Origin: an uncultured Kiloniellaceae bacterium
GTDB lineage: Bacteria > Pseudomonadota > Alphaproteobacteria > Kiloniellales > Kiloniellaceae
Length of the DNA: 64,000 bases
Direction of reading: 5' to 3'
Assembly: GCA_947493695.1 (NCBI GenBank)
Contig: CANLSF010000001.1
Span: 1,302,001 to 1,366,000, forward strand
Positions 9,086 through 18,108 of the stretch are shown piece by piece. The notes beneath the pieces were generated by a model. The model saw only the letters and a program-made list of their open reading frames with translations, was not told where the DNA came from and did not search any database. Positions within the stretch are counted from its first letter, which is position 1; each line of letters opens with the position of its first letter. Both the position numbers and the translations under genes were made by a program.

Positions 9086-9188
9086 GGCGTGTCGCGTTTG
9101 ATCGTACTTTTCGCTCCTTTGAATACACTCGCTGCCCCAATCTCTGCCCCGGCTCTGCCGTCCTCTTTCCGGTTGGGCGTGACAGGCG

Positions 9189-9671
9189 CTAATGCGCGGC
9201 CTTAAAGGCTGTGACGGCTTCTTGGAGTTCCAGATATTCGACGCATTCTGTTCCACAGGCTGTTTTCAGGACGTTCAGGCGTTGCTCGGCACGGGGAAGA
9301 TCCGACATTTCAAGATAAAGCTCGCCAAGATATTCGTTGGCGCCGAGATGTTTCGGGTCCAGCTCAAGAGCTTGGTTGTAATTGCGCAGGGCTGCATCCC
9401 AGTCACCAAGTTTCCGGAGGCTGAAACCCATGAGGCTGAAAGCGTCGGGGTTACGTGGGTCTGTCGCGATCACCTTTTTCAGAAGGGGAACTGCCGAGGC
9501 GTAGCTGCCCAGATCGATCAGCTTAATGGCTTTTGCCAATTCGGAGCGTTCACCTGTCGCAGTGTCACTCTCGTAGCCGCCGACGGGCCCAGCGGCAGGT
9601 GCCTGCGATATGGATAGAGAGAAAACGACGAGAGCCGCTGCAATTGCGATGAGACTGGCTTTGCGAGTCAT
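9189..9671 (-). CDS. Exported TPR-repeat protein
   Basis: About 160 residues from ATG 9671; the track start at 9704 would put 11 extra residues before a clear signal peptide (MTRKASLIAIAAALVVFSLSISQAPAAG). The mature part holds at least two TPR units (AVPLLKKVIATDPRNPDAFSLMGFSLRKLGDWDAALRNYNQALELDPKHLGANEYLGELYLEM), then a Cys pair (CGTEC) near the C-terminus that could form a disulfide in the periplasm. It is probably a periplasmic protein-interaction scaffold. It follows recX on the same strand with a 38-base gap and is convergent with the cyclase gene. Confidence 0.85.
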   Translation of the reverse strand: MTRKASLIAIAAALVVFSLSISQAPAAGPVGGYESDTATGERSELAKAIKLIDLGSYASAVPLLKKVIATDPRNPDAFSLMGFSLRKLGDWDAALRNYNQALELDPKHLGANEYLGELYLEMSDLPRAEQRLNVLKTACGTECVEYLELQEAVTAFKAAH

Positions 9672-9709
9672 GTGAGGCCCTGGAATTATCGTGGTAGCGC
9701 TCATTTTGG

Positions 9710-10318
9710 TCAGTTCCCGCTTTGTGCCTTCAGGTTCTCGACCACCTCGAGATTCTCGGCGTCGATAATCCTGCGCACAAGTTCGTAGCTGAAACCCTTT
9801 CTTCCAAGTGCCGCCATGTCCCGATCCCGTTTTTCCGCGCGCTGTTCCTCGTTGCGATAGGGGCCGAGCCGTCGCTTTCTTGCATAAACGATGGCGGCCG
9901 CGACTTCTGGGTCGGCAGTGTCGTCTCTAAGCCCGGAGAATGCAGCGTCTATATGGTTCGCAGCGACACCCTTGGCAGCCAGGTCGGCACGAATTCCGCG
10001 TGCTGACGTGCCGCGCCGGTGAAGGCTGCGCGCACGGGTTTCTGCATAGTTCCGGTCATCCAGCAGGCCATTGCGGGTCAGCTTATCCAGGATCGCGTCA
10101 ATGTGCTTGGCACCTTCCTCCCGGTCCGTGCCATGCGCGCGGGCAGAGCGTTCGACGCGCATCATCAGCAAGCGAGCCAGGTGTGCCCGCGAAGTCGCGT
10201 AGCGGTCCAGGTGGTACAACGCAGCATTTTCCAGGTACCGCGCAGTCGCCTTTTTGGGACCTTTTCTTCGGCGGTCGCCCTGTTTTTGCCCGCTATCGGG
10301 TTCGTATTCTTCAGTCAT
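9710..10318 (-). CDS. recX: RecX-family regulator of RecA
   Basis: A 202-residue protein built of short three-helix repeats as in RecX: ATARYLENAALYHLDRYATSRAHLARLLMMRV, then IDAILDKLTRNGLLDDRNYAETRARSLHRRGTSARGIRADLAAKGV, then a third repeat near RKRRLGPYR. RecX binds RecA filaments and limits their extension. No recA is adjacent, which is common in alphaproteobacteria. The N-terminus is strongly basic (KQGDRRRKGPKKATAR). It is divergent from histidine kinase paralogue 2. Confidence 0.85.
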   Translation of the reverse strand: MTEEYEPDSGQKQGDRRRKGPKKATARYLENAALYHLDRYATSRAHLARLLMMRVERSARAHGTDREEGAKHIDAILDKLTRNGLLDDRNYAETRARSLHRRGTSARGIRADLAAKGVAANHIDAAFSGLRDDTADPEVAAAIVYARKRRLGPYRNEEQRAEKRDRDMAALGRKGFSYELVRRIIDAENLEVVENLKAQSGN

Positions 10319-10651
10319 AGGATTTTAGAATGCCACGAGAAACGCCTGTGTTCACTGATAATGCGTTATGTGACTTATGCTCCTATAAATCGCCGGTTAT
10401 ACCCTTGGATAGCGGCCTTTTGCAGATGATTCGTAAACATATTTAAACCGTATGTGTGCACTGTGACTTTCCGACGTTACGTCGTTTACAAATGCGATTG
10501 TAGCTTTGGGTGAAACAGGTGTTGCGATCGACACAACTGCGAATTGTTCTAAGTAATAGACCTCATTTTTTAATCACATTGGCCTGGATACACTTCAGGC
10601 ACAGAAAAGACGAAGTGAATTAGGGATGCAGTTCTCCTAGATGCACGCGAC
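10319..10651. other. Divergent intergenic region between recX and histidine kinase 2
   Basis: 333 bases with no supported gene. The stretch is more AT-rich than the flanking genes and must carry both promoters. A short inverted repeat CGACG-tta-CGTCG lies near 10472-10484. I see no SOS-type box that I could support for recX. Confidence 0.45.
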
Positions 10652-12946
10652 ATGACAGCAACTGACAGAAAATTAGTAGACACGCAGGTTTATGCATTCT
10701 TTGCTGCGGTCCTTGTTGTTTTGATGCTGCTCTTCGGCTTCTTCATTGACAGTGCTGATAGTGAGCAGCGGCGCCTTGTGCAGGTCGAGATGTCCCTGGT
10801 GGCTCGCGAAGCTGCGCATATAGCGGTGCCTCAACTGCGCGCGAACAACACCGACGTTCTGCAAAGCAGCCTGGATGAAATCCTGGCCCACCATGACGTT
10901 TCTTATCTTGCTGTGTTGGACATGCGCTCCGGCCTGACCATCAGCGCACCGGCAGGGGCAAAAGCAACAGGAGCGTCGAGCGACAGGATGTCTATCACTC
11001 TTCCCCTTCAGTCGGGTGATCAACGGCTGGGGACTCTCGTACTTGAGAAGGACCTGATGAAGTCCTCTGAGGCGCAGTCTGTCGGTAAGCACCTTGCGTT
11101 ATCGCTCGGGGCCTTGTCGGCTTTGATTGCTGCGGCCTGGGCGGGGCTCAGATTCTTTGTGATCACGCGACGGTCCAAAGACGTCAATCATGCCCGGCCC
11201 TTTTCGACGCTTGCTGCGATTACCAGTCCGTTTCTTGAGCGGGACCATCCGGATTTTGCAGCGCTCAGGCCGGATCAGGTTGCTGCGATTGTGCGGCAAT
11301 CCGGGTTCACTATGGCGCTGGTTCTGTCGAATGGCGCATTCCTGGTGAGTTCTATCTGGTCACAGGTTCCACAGTGGATTCTCATCACGTGGGTCGGGGT
11401 CGTGGGGAGTTTAGCGATTGCCAGTCTGCGCGTCTGGCTGCGGAACCGTCACCGTCCTTTGCCCGCAGAGGTCTCCAGGGCGACCTTGCGCCGGATCACC
11501 TATCAGGCAGGCCTTCTGGGCTTGGCCTGGGGTATTGCGCTCTCGGTGTTCTTTGCCAGTGTCGATACAAACAGCCGTTTTGTACTGATTGCACTGGGAC
11601 TGGGAATGGCGGCGGGCGGGACAGCGACCCTGGCGTCCGTACCTTCCGCCGCTTTGGCCTTTACGAGCGCGATTCTGATCCCGGCGTTGCTCCGGTTTGC
11701 CACACTGGAAGGAGACGGCTTCGCAACCCTGGCCATTCTCTGCATTCTTTTTGCAGGTTCGATGAGCGCCTTTCTGGCGCAGGCCTACCACAGCTTCGCC
11801 CGCAACGTCCTGGCGCGGCAGGCACAGGCACGTCAGGCTGAGACAATTGCCCTGGTGCTCAATACCTATGAGGAACAAGCGTCGGACTGGCTCTGGGAAA
11901 CGGACGACAAGCAACGTTTTGTGTCACCGCCCGAGCGCATGGAGCATCTGTTCGGTCATAAACCCGGCACACTCGCAAATTTGAAACTGACTGCGATTTC
12001 GCCGGATAGCCAACGCGAGGGCTGGCCGCAGCTTATGCATGCTTTTTCGAACCAGGAAAATTTTCGCAGTCTGGTTATCAGGACCGTTGATCTTGACGGT
12101 CAGGATCGTTGGATTTCGCTTTCGGGGCGGAAGCAGGAGGAGGGCGGATGGCACGGCGTCGGGTCAGATGTCACGATCCGGGAGACGGCCCTTATCCAGC
12201 TGCGCGACGCCATGGAGGAGGCGAAATCGGCGTCCCGCGCCACGACGGCATTCCTGGCGGCAACCAGTCATGAATTGAGAACGCCATTGAACGCCATCAT
12301 CGGCTTTTCGCAGCTTTTGGAGAGCGTTGAAGTGCCTCCTGAGAAAACCAAAGACTATCTGCAAACGATCAGTGGCGCCGGCACGCATCTCCTAAATATC
12401 GTAAACGGTATCCTCGAAATGGCCCAGATAGAGGCTGGCCAGAAGACCCTGCGCTGTGAGGAGATCGATGTCGTGAACGTAATCCAGGAAGCCATCGAGT
12501 TTCTGTCATTACAGTCGGAAACCGCCGGTACGAATCTTAGATTTACGCATCCGAAAATAGCCGCGACGGTAACGGCTGATCCACAAGCCCTGCGGCAGGT
12601 CCTGCTCAACGTCATCGGCAATGCCCTGAAGTTTACGCCAGCGGGTGGTGTCGTTGATATCGAAGTTGTCATAGAGGATGAAGAGACTGTGGTGGTCATT
12701 TCCGATACAGGCATCGGAATCGCCAAAGAGGACGTGAAGCGGGTTCTTCAGCCTTTTGCGCAGGTCGATGACCGGCTGGAGCGGCGTTATGACGGAACTG
12801 GTCTTGGACTTCCAATCGCCAAAGGTCTGATCGATATACATAACGGCAGCTTCTCGATTGAGAGCCACCCGGGTGAAGGGACCAGGGTTCGCATCGGACT
12901 GCCGCGTTCCGCCGAGATGCCCCGGCAGATTGCTCAGTCCGGCTGA
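10652..12946 (+). CDS. Membrane-bound PAS sensor histidine kinase (paralogue 2)
   Basis: 764 residues with the same architecture as the kinase at 4621: N-terminal TM helix (YAFFAAVLVVLMLLFGFF), extracytoplasmic loop, second TM helix, a multi-helix hydrophobic block, a PAS-like segment at ASDWLWETDD, then HisKA (AATSHELRTPLNAIIGFSQLL) and HATPase (NVIGNALKF, DTGIGI, GTGLGLPIAKGL). Long stretches match paralogue 1 closely, for example in the block ALRPDQVAA(I/V)VRQ and the motif NTYEEQASDWLWETD, so the pair arose by duplication. The extracytoplasmic loops differ most, which suggests different inputs. No response regulator is adjacent. Confidence 0.9.
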   Translation: MTATDRKLVDTQVYAFFAAVLVVLMLLFGFFIDSADSEQRRLVQVEMSLVAREAAHIAVPQLRANNTDVLQSSLDEILAHHDVSYLAVLDMRSGLTISAPAGAKATGASSDRMSITLPLQSGDQRLGTLVLEKDLMKSSEAQSVGKHLALSLGALSALIAAAWAGLRFFVITRRSKDVNHARPFSTLAAITSPFLERDHPDFAALRPDQVAAIVRQSGFTMALVLSNGAFLVSSIWSQVPQWILITWVGVVGSLAIASLRVWLRNRHRPLPAEVSRATLRRITYQAGLLGLAWGIALSVFFASVDTNSRFVLIALGLGMAAGGTATLASVPSAALAFTSAILIPALLRFATLEGDGFATLAILCILFAGSMSAFLAQAYHSFARNVLARQAQARQAETIALVLNTYEEQASDWLWETDDKQRFVSPPERMEHLFGHKPGTLANLKLTAISPDSQREGWPQLMHAFSNQENFRSLVIRTVDLDGQDRWISLSGRKQEEGGWHGVGSDVTIRETALIQLRDAMEEAKSASRATTAFLAATSHELRTPLNAIIGFSQLLESVEVPPEKTKDYLQTISGAGTHLLNIVNGILEMAQIEAGQKTLRCEEIDVVNVIQEAIEFLSLQSETAGTNLRFTHPKIAATVTADPQALRQVLLNVIGNALKFTPAGGVVDIEVVIEDEETVVVISDTGIGIAKEDVKRVLQPFAQVDDRLERRYDGTGLGLPIAKGLIDIHNGSFSIESHPGEGTRVRIGLPRSAEMPRQIAQSG

Positions 12947-13065
12947 CACCCTTTGGACGCTGCAGGTTTTGCTATGGCCCATGTTTGCTGTTTTGGGGAC
13001 CGTCTCTTTGTTTTGAAAGAACGGATCTCTTGCAAGCTGCGTCTCTGAGGACTATTTCATCCGAT

Positions 13066-13878
13066 ATGCAATCTTCTCCGACGACCAAGCCTTTGTCGCC
13101 CCGCAAGATGGGTGTGATCAACGGGCGCGGACTCTGGACGCTCTACGTCAAGGAAGTCCGCCGCTTCATGAATGTTTTCTCCCAGACGCTTCTGGCGCCG
13201 ATGGTGACGACCCTGCTGTTTCTCGCGGTCTTCGCCCTCGCGCTGGGTGGCGGCGGACGCCAGGTGGGGGGCGTGGACTACATCCTGTTCCTCGGGCCGG
13301 GTCTGATCATGATGTCCATGGTTCAGAACGCCTTCGCGAACACTTCCTCCTCAATCCTGATTGCCAAGGTGCAGGGCAATATCGTCGATCTGCTGATGCC
13401 GCCGCTCTCGCCTGCAGAACTGGTGATCGGAGTTGCCGGTGGTGGTGTGACGCGTGGGGTCATGGTGGGATTCGTGGTCGCACTCGGGATGTCGATCTTC
13501 GTGCCTCTGTCGATCCATAATGCCGGTTTCATTCTCTGGCACGCGATCAACGCGTCGCTGATGCTTGCGCTTCTGGGCTTGATCGGTGGGATCTGGGCTG
13601 AAAAGTTCGATCACATCGCGGCGGTGACCAACTTCATCATTACCCCTTTTTCCTTCCTCTCGGGCACCTTCTATTCGATTGAACGCTTGCCTGAGAACTG
13701 GCGCTTTATTGCGGACTTCAACCCCTTTTTCTACATGATCGACGGGTTCCGCTACGGCTTTATCGGTCATGCGGATTCTTCGCTGGCCGTGGGTTTCTTT
13801 CTGGTTCTTATCGTTAACATAGGTCTCGGGTTTACGGCTCACCGCATGATTTCGACGGGATACCGCCTTAAGGCATGA
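13066..13878 (+). CDS. ABC-2 type transporter permease (first of pair)
   Basis: About 270 residues from ATG 13066; the longer track form adds 27 residues without family character. It has the ABC-2 fold of about six TM helices, with an amphipathic N-terminus (GLWTLYVKEVRRF), the central signature region (ILIAKVQGNIVDLLMPPLSPAELVIG) and a late segment (TPFSFLSGTFYSIERLPENWRFIADFNPFFYMIDGFRYG) typical of NodJ/DrrB-like exporters. It should form the membrane channel of an exporter. A homologous permease follows after 44 bases, but no ATPase gene is in this neighbourhood. Confidence 0.87.
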   Translation: MQSSPTTKPLSPRKMGVINGRGLWTLYVKEVRRFMNVFSQTLLAPMVTTLLFLAVFALALGGGGRQVGGVDYILFLGPGLIMMSMVQNAFANTSSSILIAKVQGNIVDLLMPPLSPAELVIGVAGGGVTRGVMVGFVVALGMSIFVPLSIHNAGFILWHAINASLMLALLGLIGGIWAEKFDHIAAVTNFIITPFSFLSGTFYSIERLPENWRFIADFNPFFYMIDGFRYGFIGHADSSLAVGFFLVLIVNIGLGFTAHRMISTGYRLKA

Positions 13879-13922
13879 TGGTGTCTTGAGGGTTCTGGCG
13901 CCTTAGTAGAAGCGGAAAAAAC

Positions 13923-14747
13923 ATGAGCTTAGGCGCGACAAAGGAAGTCAGCAAACCAAGAACCATCCGACAGTATGGCGCGATCAACTGGCGTGGCCTT
14001 TGGGCGCTCTATTCCCGCAAGGCGGTGCTTCGGTTTCTGCGCTATGGCCTGGAATCAATCGCGGGACCGGTCGCTTCCAGTTGCATCTTCGTTCTGGTTT
14101 TTGTGCTGGCGCTGGACGGTGGCACGGCAATGTCACCTGATTTGACCCTGGCGCAGTTCGTTGTGCCCGGAATCGTCATGTTTACGCTGGCGCATGTCGC
14201 CTTTGATTCCGCGGCAGTGATGATCATTCACGACAAGCAGGACGGGGTCATCCAGGATGTGCTGATGGCACCTCTGACACCTCTTGAGATTGTCATCGGC
14301 TATAGTCTGGGAGCGGCCACCAACGGGTTGCTGACCGGCGGCATATTGTTGGTGATCTTCTCTGTTTTTATCGATCTTCCTTTCATCAACCCGCTTATGG
14401 CAATCGGTTTTGCGCTCGGCGGGACGCTACTTTTTGCCATGGTCGGCATGATTGTAGGAATCTGGTCTGAACGCTGGGATCATTTCAGCGCCGCTGAGAC
14501 CTTTCTCGTCATGCCGTTAGGATTGCTCTCAGGCACTTTCTTTTCTCTTGAGCGCGTGCCGGGCGGGTTTGAATGGTTATTGCTGGGCAATCCCATGTTC
14601 CACGCCATAAACGGATTTCGAGCCGCCGTGACCGGTCACAGTGATGCTTCAATATGGTCTGGAGCCCTTCTGATTACCGGCCTGACCGTAATTCTGGCTT
14701 TGACGACCTGGCGTCTCTTCGCAGTGGGCTATCGCATAAAGGCCTGA
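13923..14747 (+). CDS. ABC-2 type transporter permease (second of pair)
   Basis: A 274-residue homologue of the preceding gene, aligned throughout: YGAINWRGLWALYSRKAVLRFL at the N-terminus, MIIHDKQDGVIQDVLMAPLTPLEIVIGY in the centre, and PLGLLSGTFFSLERVPGGFEWLLLGNPMFHAINGFRAA near the end, with about six TM helices. The two permeases probably pair as a heterodimer, or they belong to two related exporters with ATPases encoded elsewhere. No ATP-binding gene lies within this part of the window. Confidence 0.87.
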   Translation: MSLGATKEVSKPRTIRQYGAINWRGLWALYSRKAVLRFLRYGLESIAGPVASSCIFVLVFVLALDGGTAMSPDLTLAQFVVPGIVMFTLAHVAFDSAAVMIIHDKQDGVIQDVLMAPLTPLEIVIGYSLGAATNGLLTGGILLVIFSVFIDLPFINPLMAIGFALGGTLLFAMVGMIVGIWSERWDHFSAAETFLVMPLGLLSGTFFSLERVPGGFEWLLLGNPMFHAINGFRAAVTGHSDASIWSGALLITGLTVILALTTWRLFAVGYRIKA

Positions 14748-14869
14748 AGTTGTGCCAATCACCGCTGCCTGAAGCGTCAAATCCAAGATTTAATCGAATC
14801 TCTACACTTTAGGGTTGAAGCTACACTCAGGCAGGATTGCATCGAGAAGCTGTAGGGGCGCACAAGATT

Positions 14870-15835
14870 ATGTTTTTGCTGAGATTTTCCGGATTTTCAT
14901 CAGTCTCCGGGCTTGCCGTTCCACTGGGTTTGCGTGCCCGGTTCCTTCCATTTTTGCTTCTTCTCGTTCTCTGCTGGTCTGATGCGGTTCTGGCACGCTC
15001 AGTTGACCGACCGTTCGGACAAGGCGTTTTGTGGAAGGTCGAGGGACCGCAGCGCGATATAGCCCCCAACTATGTGTTCGGTACGGTTCATGTCACTGAC
15101 CGCCGTGTTTTGAACCTGCCGATGGAGGTCAAAAAAGCCTTCGCGCATGCGCGCGCTGCCCTCTTCGAGATCAGACAGAAAAGCAGTGATGCAGCTCTGT
15201 CTCGAGACTTTGTACTGCTGGAAGAGGGGCAATCCGTGAGCCAGTATCTGGATGGTGATCAGCTCCGCCGTTTGAGTAAAGCGGCCGAGCTCTATGGCTT
15301 CGAGGAGTATGTCCTCTACCGCTTTAAGCCATGGGCTCTCTACAGCATGTTTTCTGTGCCGCCTTCGGAGGCTGCGCGGAAAAAATCCGGTAAAAAGGTT
15401 TTGGATAATGCGATGCAAACCCGCGCACGGGACTTTGGAGTGCCGGTGTATGGGCTTGAGACACTCGAAGAACAATTGGCGCTTTTCGAGGGCTCTTCGG
15501 ATGAAGAGCAGGTTGCTTACCTGGACTCGGTGTTGCGTCAGCTTGACGAGGTCGAAGTCAGCTTTGAAGCCTTTCTGCAGCTTTATTTAGCGCGCGATAT
15601 TGATGGTATCTTTGATCTTGCGATAGAAAACATGGACGCCGCTGACAGCGAAGCATGGGATTCTTTCCAGGAAGTGTTCCTGGACCAGCGCAACATCAAC
15701 ATGGTCGATCGCATGCAAAGCCATCTGCAGGAAGGCGGCGCCTTCGTTGCCATTGGCGCGTTACATCTGCCCGGCGAACTGGGCGTGTTGAACCTGCTTC
15801 AGTCCAAGGGCTACACACTCACACGGGTTTACTGA
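14870..15835 (+). CDS. TraB/GumN family protein
   Basis: About 321 residues from ATG 14870, preceded by a GGGG-containing ribosome site; the TTG at 14837 used in the track is less likely. A hydrophobic export signal (FLPFLLLLVLCWSDAVLA) is followed by the family start LWKVEGPQRDIAPNYVFGTVHVTDRRV, which holds the GT.H motif of the TraB/GumN fold, and the end FVAIGALHLPGELGVLNLLQSKGYTLTRVY holds the second conserved GALHLPG motif. The fold resembles erythromycin-esterase/TIKI-type metal hydrolases; the bacterial role is unknown. It is probably periplasmic. Confidence 0.87.
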   Translation: MFLLRFSGFSSVSGLAVPLGLRARFLPFLLLLVLCWSDAVLARSVDRPFGQGVLWKVEGPQRDIAPNYVFGTVHVTDRRVLNLPMEVKKAFAHARAALFEIRQKSSDAALSRDFVLLEEGQSVSQYLDGDQLRRLSKAAELYGFEEYVLYRFKPWALYSMFSVPPSEAARKKSGKKVLDNAMQTRARDFGVPVYGLETLEEQLALFEGSSDEEQVAYLDSVLRQLDEVEVSFEAFLQLYLARDIDGIFDLAIENMDAADSEAWDSFQEVFLDQRNINMVDRMQSHLQEGGAFVAIGALHLPGELGVLNLLQSKGYTLTRVY

Positions 15836-15900
15836 TCCCTACTCGAGCTTGACATGAAGCCCTTAGCGTCCGGCTCATGGCTGGATTGCAGAGCGTCTGG

Positions 15901-15929
15901 TTGACAGCGACGGGCTTTCGGCGAATATT
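15901..15929 (+). promoter_or_regulatory. Candidate argD promoter (TTGACA-N17-AATATT)
   Basis: A perfect -35 hexamer TTGACA at 15901-15906 is followed after 17 bases by AATATT at 15924-15929, four of six matches to the -10 consensus. Transcription would start near 15935, immediately before the hairpin at 15940. A second TTGACA at 15849 has no good -10 partner. Confidence 0.45.
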
Positions 15930-15939
15930 CACGAGGTAT

Positions 15940-15974
15940 CCGGGTTGGCTTCGGCCGTCCCGGGCATTTTTTTT
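15940..15974 (+). terminator. Intrinsic terminator-like hairpin with TTCG loop and T8 tract, just upstream of argD
   Basis: The stem CCGGGTTGGC/GCCGTCCCGG has one T-T mismatch and one G-T wobble, closes on a TTCG tetraloop and is followed by GCA and eight T. It lies 105 bases after the TraB/GumN stop and only about 30 bases before the argD start. It may end the upstream transcript, or sit in the argD leader as an attenuator, because almost no promoter space remains after it. Confidence 0.75.
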
Positions 15975-16003
15975 GGTCGACGTGCAGCCAGAAGGAGGAC
16001 CTC

Positions 16004-17197
16004 GTGAGCCAAGCACTCTTGCCAACCTACGCCCGCGCTGACCTCGCCTTCGAAAGAGGTGAGGGCCCTTACCTGTATACGGCTGACGACCGACGATTCC
16101 TGGATTTTGCCGCAGGTATTGCCGTCAACGCATTGGGACACAGTCATCCACATCTGGTCGAGGCGCTGACCAGGCAAGGCGCGAAGCTGTGGCATGTTTC
16201 CAATCTCTATCAGATTCCCGATGGCGCACGCCTGGCCGAGCGCCTTGTCGAGAACAGCTTTGCGGATCGGGTGTTTTTCTCGAACTCCGGGGCCGAGGCG
16301 ATGGAAGGTGCGCTGAAACTTGCGCGCAAGTATCACCACGCCAAGGGAAATCCGGAGCGTTTCCGGGTCATCACCTGCAGCAGTGCGTTTCACGGCCGGA
16401 CCATGACGACGCTCTCGGCAGCGGGCAATCCCAAGTACCTGGAGGGTTTCGGACCGGAGCCCGAGGGTTTCGACCATGTGGCCTTCGGCAATATGAACGA
16501 GTTGCGGGCGGCTATTACGCCTGAGACAGCCGCAATTCTGGTTGAACCGGTGCAGGGTGAAGGCGGTATCCGGCCGGCTTCGGTGGAATACCTGCGTGCC
16601 CTGCGCGAAGTCTGCGACGAATATGGCCTTTTGCTGATCTTCGACGAGATCCAGTGTGGCATGGGGCGGACCGGTAAGCTCTTTGCTCATGAGTGGGCAG
16701 GGATTGCTCCGGACGTCATGGCGCTGGCTAAAGGCATTGGTGGCGGCTTTCCGCTCGGCGCCTTCCTGGCGACCGAGGAGGCTGCCTCAGGCATGCAGCC
16801 CGGATCCCACGGCAGCACTTACGGTGGCAACCCTCTGGCCATGGCGGTCGGTAACGCCGTGCTGGATGTCATGCTGGATGAGGATTTTCTGGTCCATGTT
16901 CAGCGCATCGGTGATCTGCTGAAGTCACGGCTGGAGGCTCTTGTTGCAGCCAATCCGCATGTCTTTGAAGAAGTGCGCGGGACCGGCCTGATTCTTGGCC
17001 TGAAAGCAGTGCCAACCAATGGCGAGGTTATTGCCGCCCTGCGTGACCAGGGACTCTTGACCGTCGGGGCCGCGGAAAACGTTATTCGTATTCTGCCGCC
17101 TCTGATCATAGACGAGACTCATGTCGATGAAGCCCTACAGGCTCTCGAGAAGGTCTGTACAAACTGGCCTAACCAGGCTTCGGATGGGACGTCATGA
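16004..17197 (+). CDS. argD: Acetylornithine aminotransferase
   Basis: A 397-residue class III PLP aminotransferase that makes N-acetylornithine from N-acetylglutamate semialdehyde in arginine synthesis, and in many bacteria also serves lysine synthesis. Visible motifs: [55 protein letters not shown] with the PLP-pyridine Asp, and [14 protein letters not shown] with the PLP lysine. The GTG start has a strong GGAGG site five bases upstream. It overlaps argF by ATGA and begins the argD-argF-hslO operon. Ornithine or succinylornithine aminotransferase are close relatives, but the argF link favours ArgD. Confidence 0.93.
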   Translation: MSQALLPTYARADLAFERGEGPYLYTADDRRFLDFAAGIAVNALGHSHPHLVEALTRQGAKLWHVSNLYQIPDGARLAERLVENSFADRVFFSNSGAEAMEGALKLARKYHHAKGNPERFRVITCSSAFHGRTMTTLSAAGNPKYLEGFGPEPEGFDHVAFGNMNELRAAITPETAAILVEPVQGEGGIRPASVEYLRALREVCDEYGLLLIFDEIQCGMGRTGKLFAHEWAGIAPDVMALAKGIGGGFPLGAFLATEEAASGMQPGSHGSTYGGNPLAMAVGNAVLDVMLDEDFLVHVQRIGDLLKSRLEALVAANPHVFEEVRGTGLILGLKAVPTNGEVIAALRDQGLLTVGAAENVIRILPPLIIDETHVDEALQALEKVCTNWPNQASDGTS

Positions 17198-18108
17198 CAT
17201 CGCCCAAACACTTCCTTGATCTCGATCGCTTCAGTGGCGACGAGCTCCACGGTATTCTCGATATCGGTGCAAACCTGAAAAGCGGAGAAGCTCTCAACGG
17301 TGAGAGCAAACCGCTGGCCGGCAAGATGCTCGCGATGATTTTCGAAAAACCTTCGACACGGACCCGAGTGTCCTTCGAGGTTGGTATGCGCCAGCTCGGC
17401 GGTGACGCGGTGGTGCTGGAGCCAAGCGGAACGCAGCTTGGCCGTGGGGAGTCCGTGGCGGACACGGCACGAGTTCTCTCGCGCTATGTCGATGCCATCA
17501 TGATTCGCACGACGCGTGAGGAAATTCTGCTGGAAATGGCGGAATATGCGACGGTTCCGGTGATCAACGGCCTGACTGATCGCACGCACCCCTGTCAGCT
17601 CATGGCGGACGTCATGACCCTCCAGGAGCATCGCGGCGACATCAAAGGCAAGGTCATTACCTGGTCCGGCGACGGCAATAACATGGCGACTTCCTGGATT
17701 CACGCGGCGACGCGTTTCGGGTTTGAGCTGCGTCTGGCCTGTCCGGAAATCCTCTCGCCACCACAGGACGTATTGGACTGGGCGGCGCGCGAAGGTGGCA
17801 AGATCGTTGTCACGCCGGATGTTGACGCGGCGGTGGCGGGATCGGATTGCGTGGTCACTGATACCTGGGTCTCTATGGGTGACGATGATGGCACGACACG
17901 CCATAATGTCCTGCGAGGCTATCAGGTTGATGATCGTCTGATGTCTTTGGCCAAGCCGGACGCTGTCTTCATGCACTGTCTGCCGGCCCATCGCGGTGAC
18001 GAGGTGACAGCGTCTGTGATTGACGGACCACAGTCGGTGATCTGGGATGAAGCGGAAAACCGCCTTCATGCGCAAAAGGGAATTCTCTACTGGTGTTTGG
18101 CAAAATGA
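17194..18108 (+). CDS. argF: Ornithine carbamoyltransferase
   Basis: A 304-residue enzyme that condenses ornithine and carbamoyl phosphate to citrulline. [12 protein letters not shown] is the carbamoyl-phosphate loop, [14 protein letters not shown] the second substrate loop, [10 protein letters not shown] the central conserved segment, and [12 protein letters not shown] carries the Cys-Leu-Pro ornithine-site motif. Length is normal for the anabolic enzyme. Its start overlaps the argD stop (ATGA) and its stop overlaps the hslO start (ATGA), so translation of the three genes is coupled. Confidence 0.95.
   Translation: MTSPKHFLDLDRFSGDELHGILDIGANLKSGEALNGESKPLAGKMLAMIFEKPSTRTRVSFEVGMRQLGGDAVVLEPSGTQLGRGESVADTARVLSRYVDAIMIRTTREEILLEMAEYATVPVINGLTDRTHPCQLMADVMTLQEHRGDIKGKVITWSGDGNNMATSWIHAATRFGFELRLACPEILSPPQDVLDWAAREGGKIVVTPDVDAAVAGSDCVVTDTWVSMGDDDGTTRHNVLRGYQVDDRLMSLAKPDAVFMHCLPAHRGDEVTASVIDGPQSVIWDEAENRLHAQKGILYWCLAK

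Noticed and set aside
17119-18075. 318-residue minus-strand ORF across argF
   Set aside because: Antisense to argF, which has all carbamoyltransferase motifs; no own motifs.
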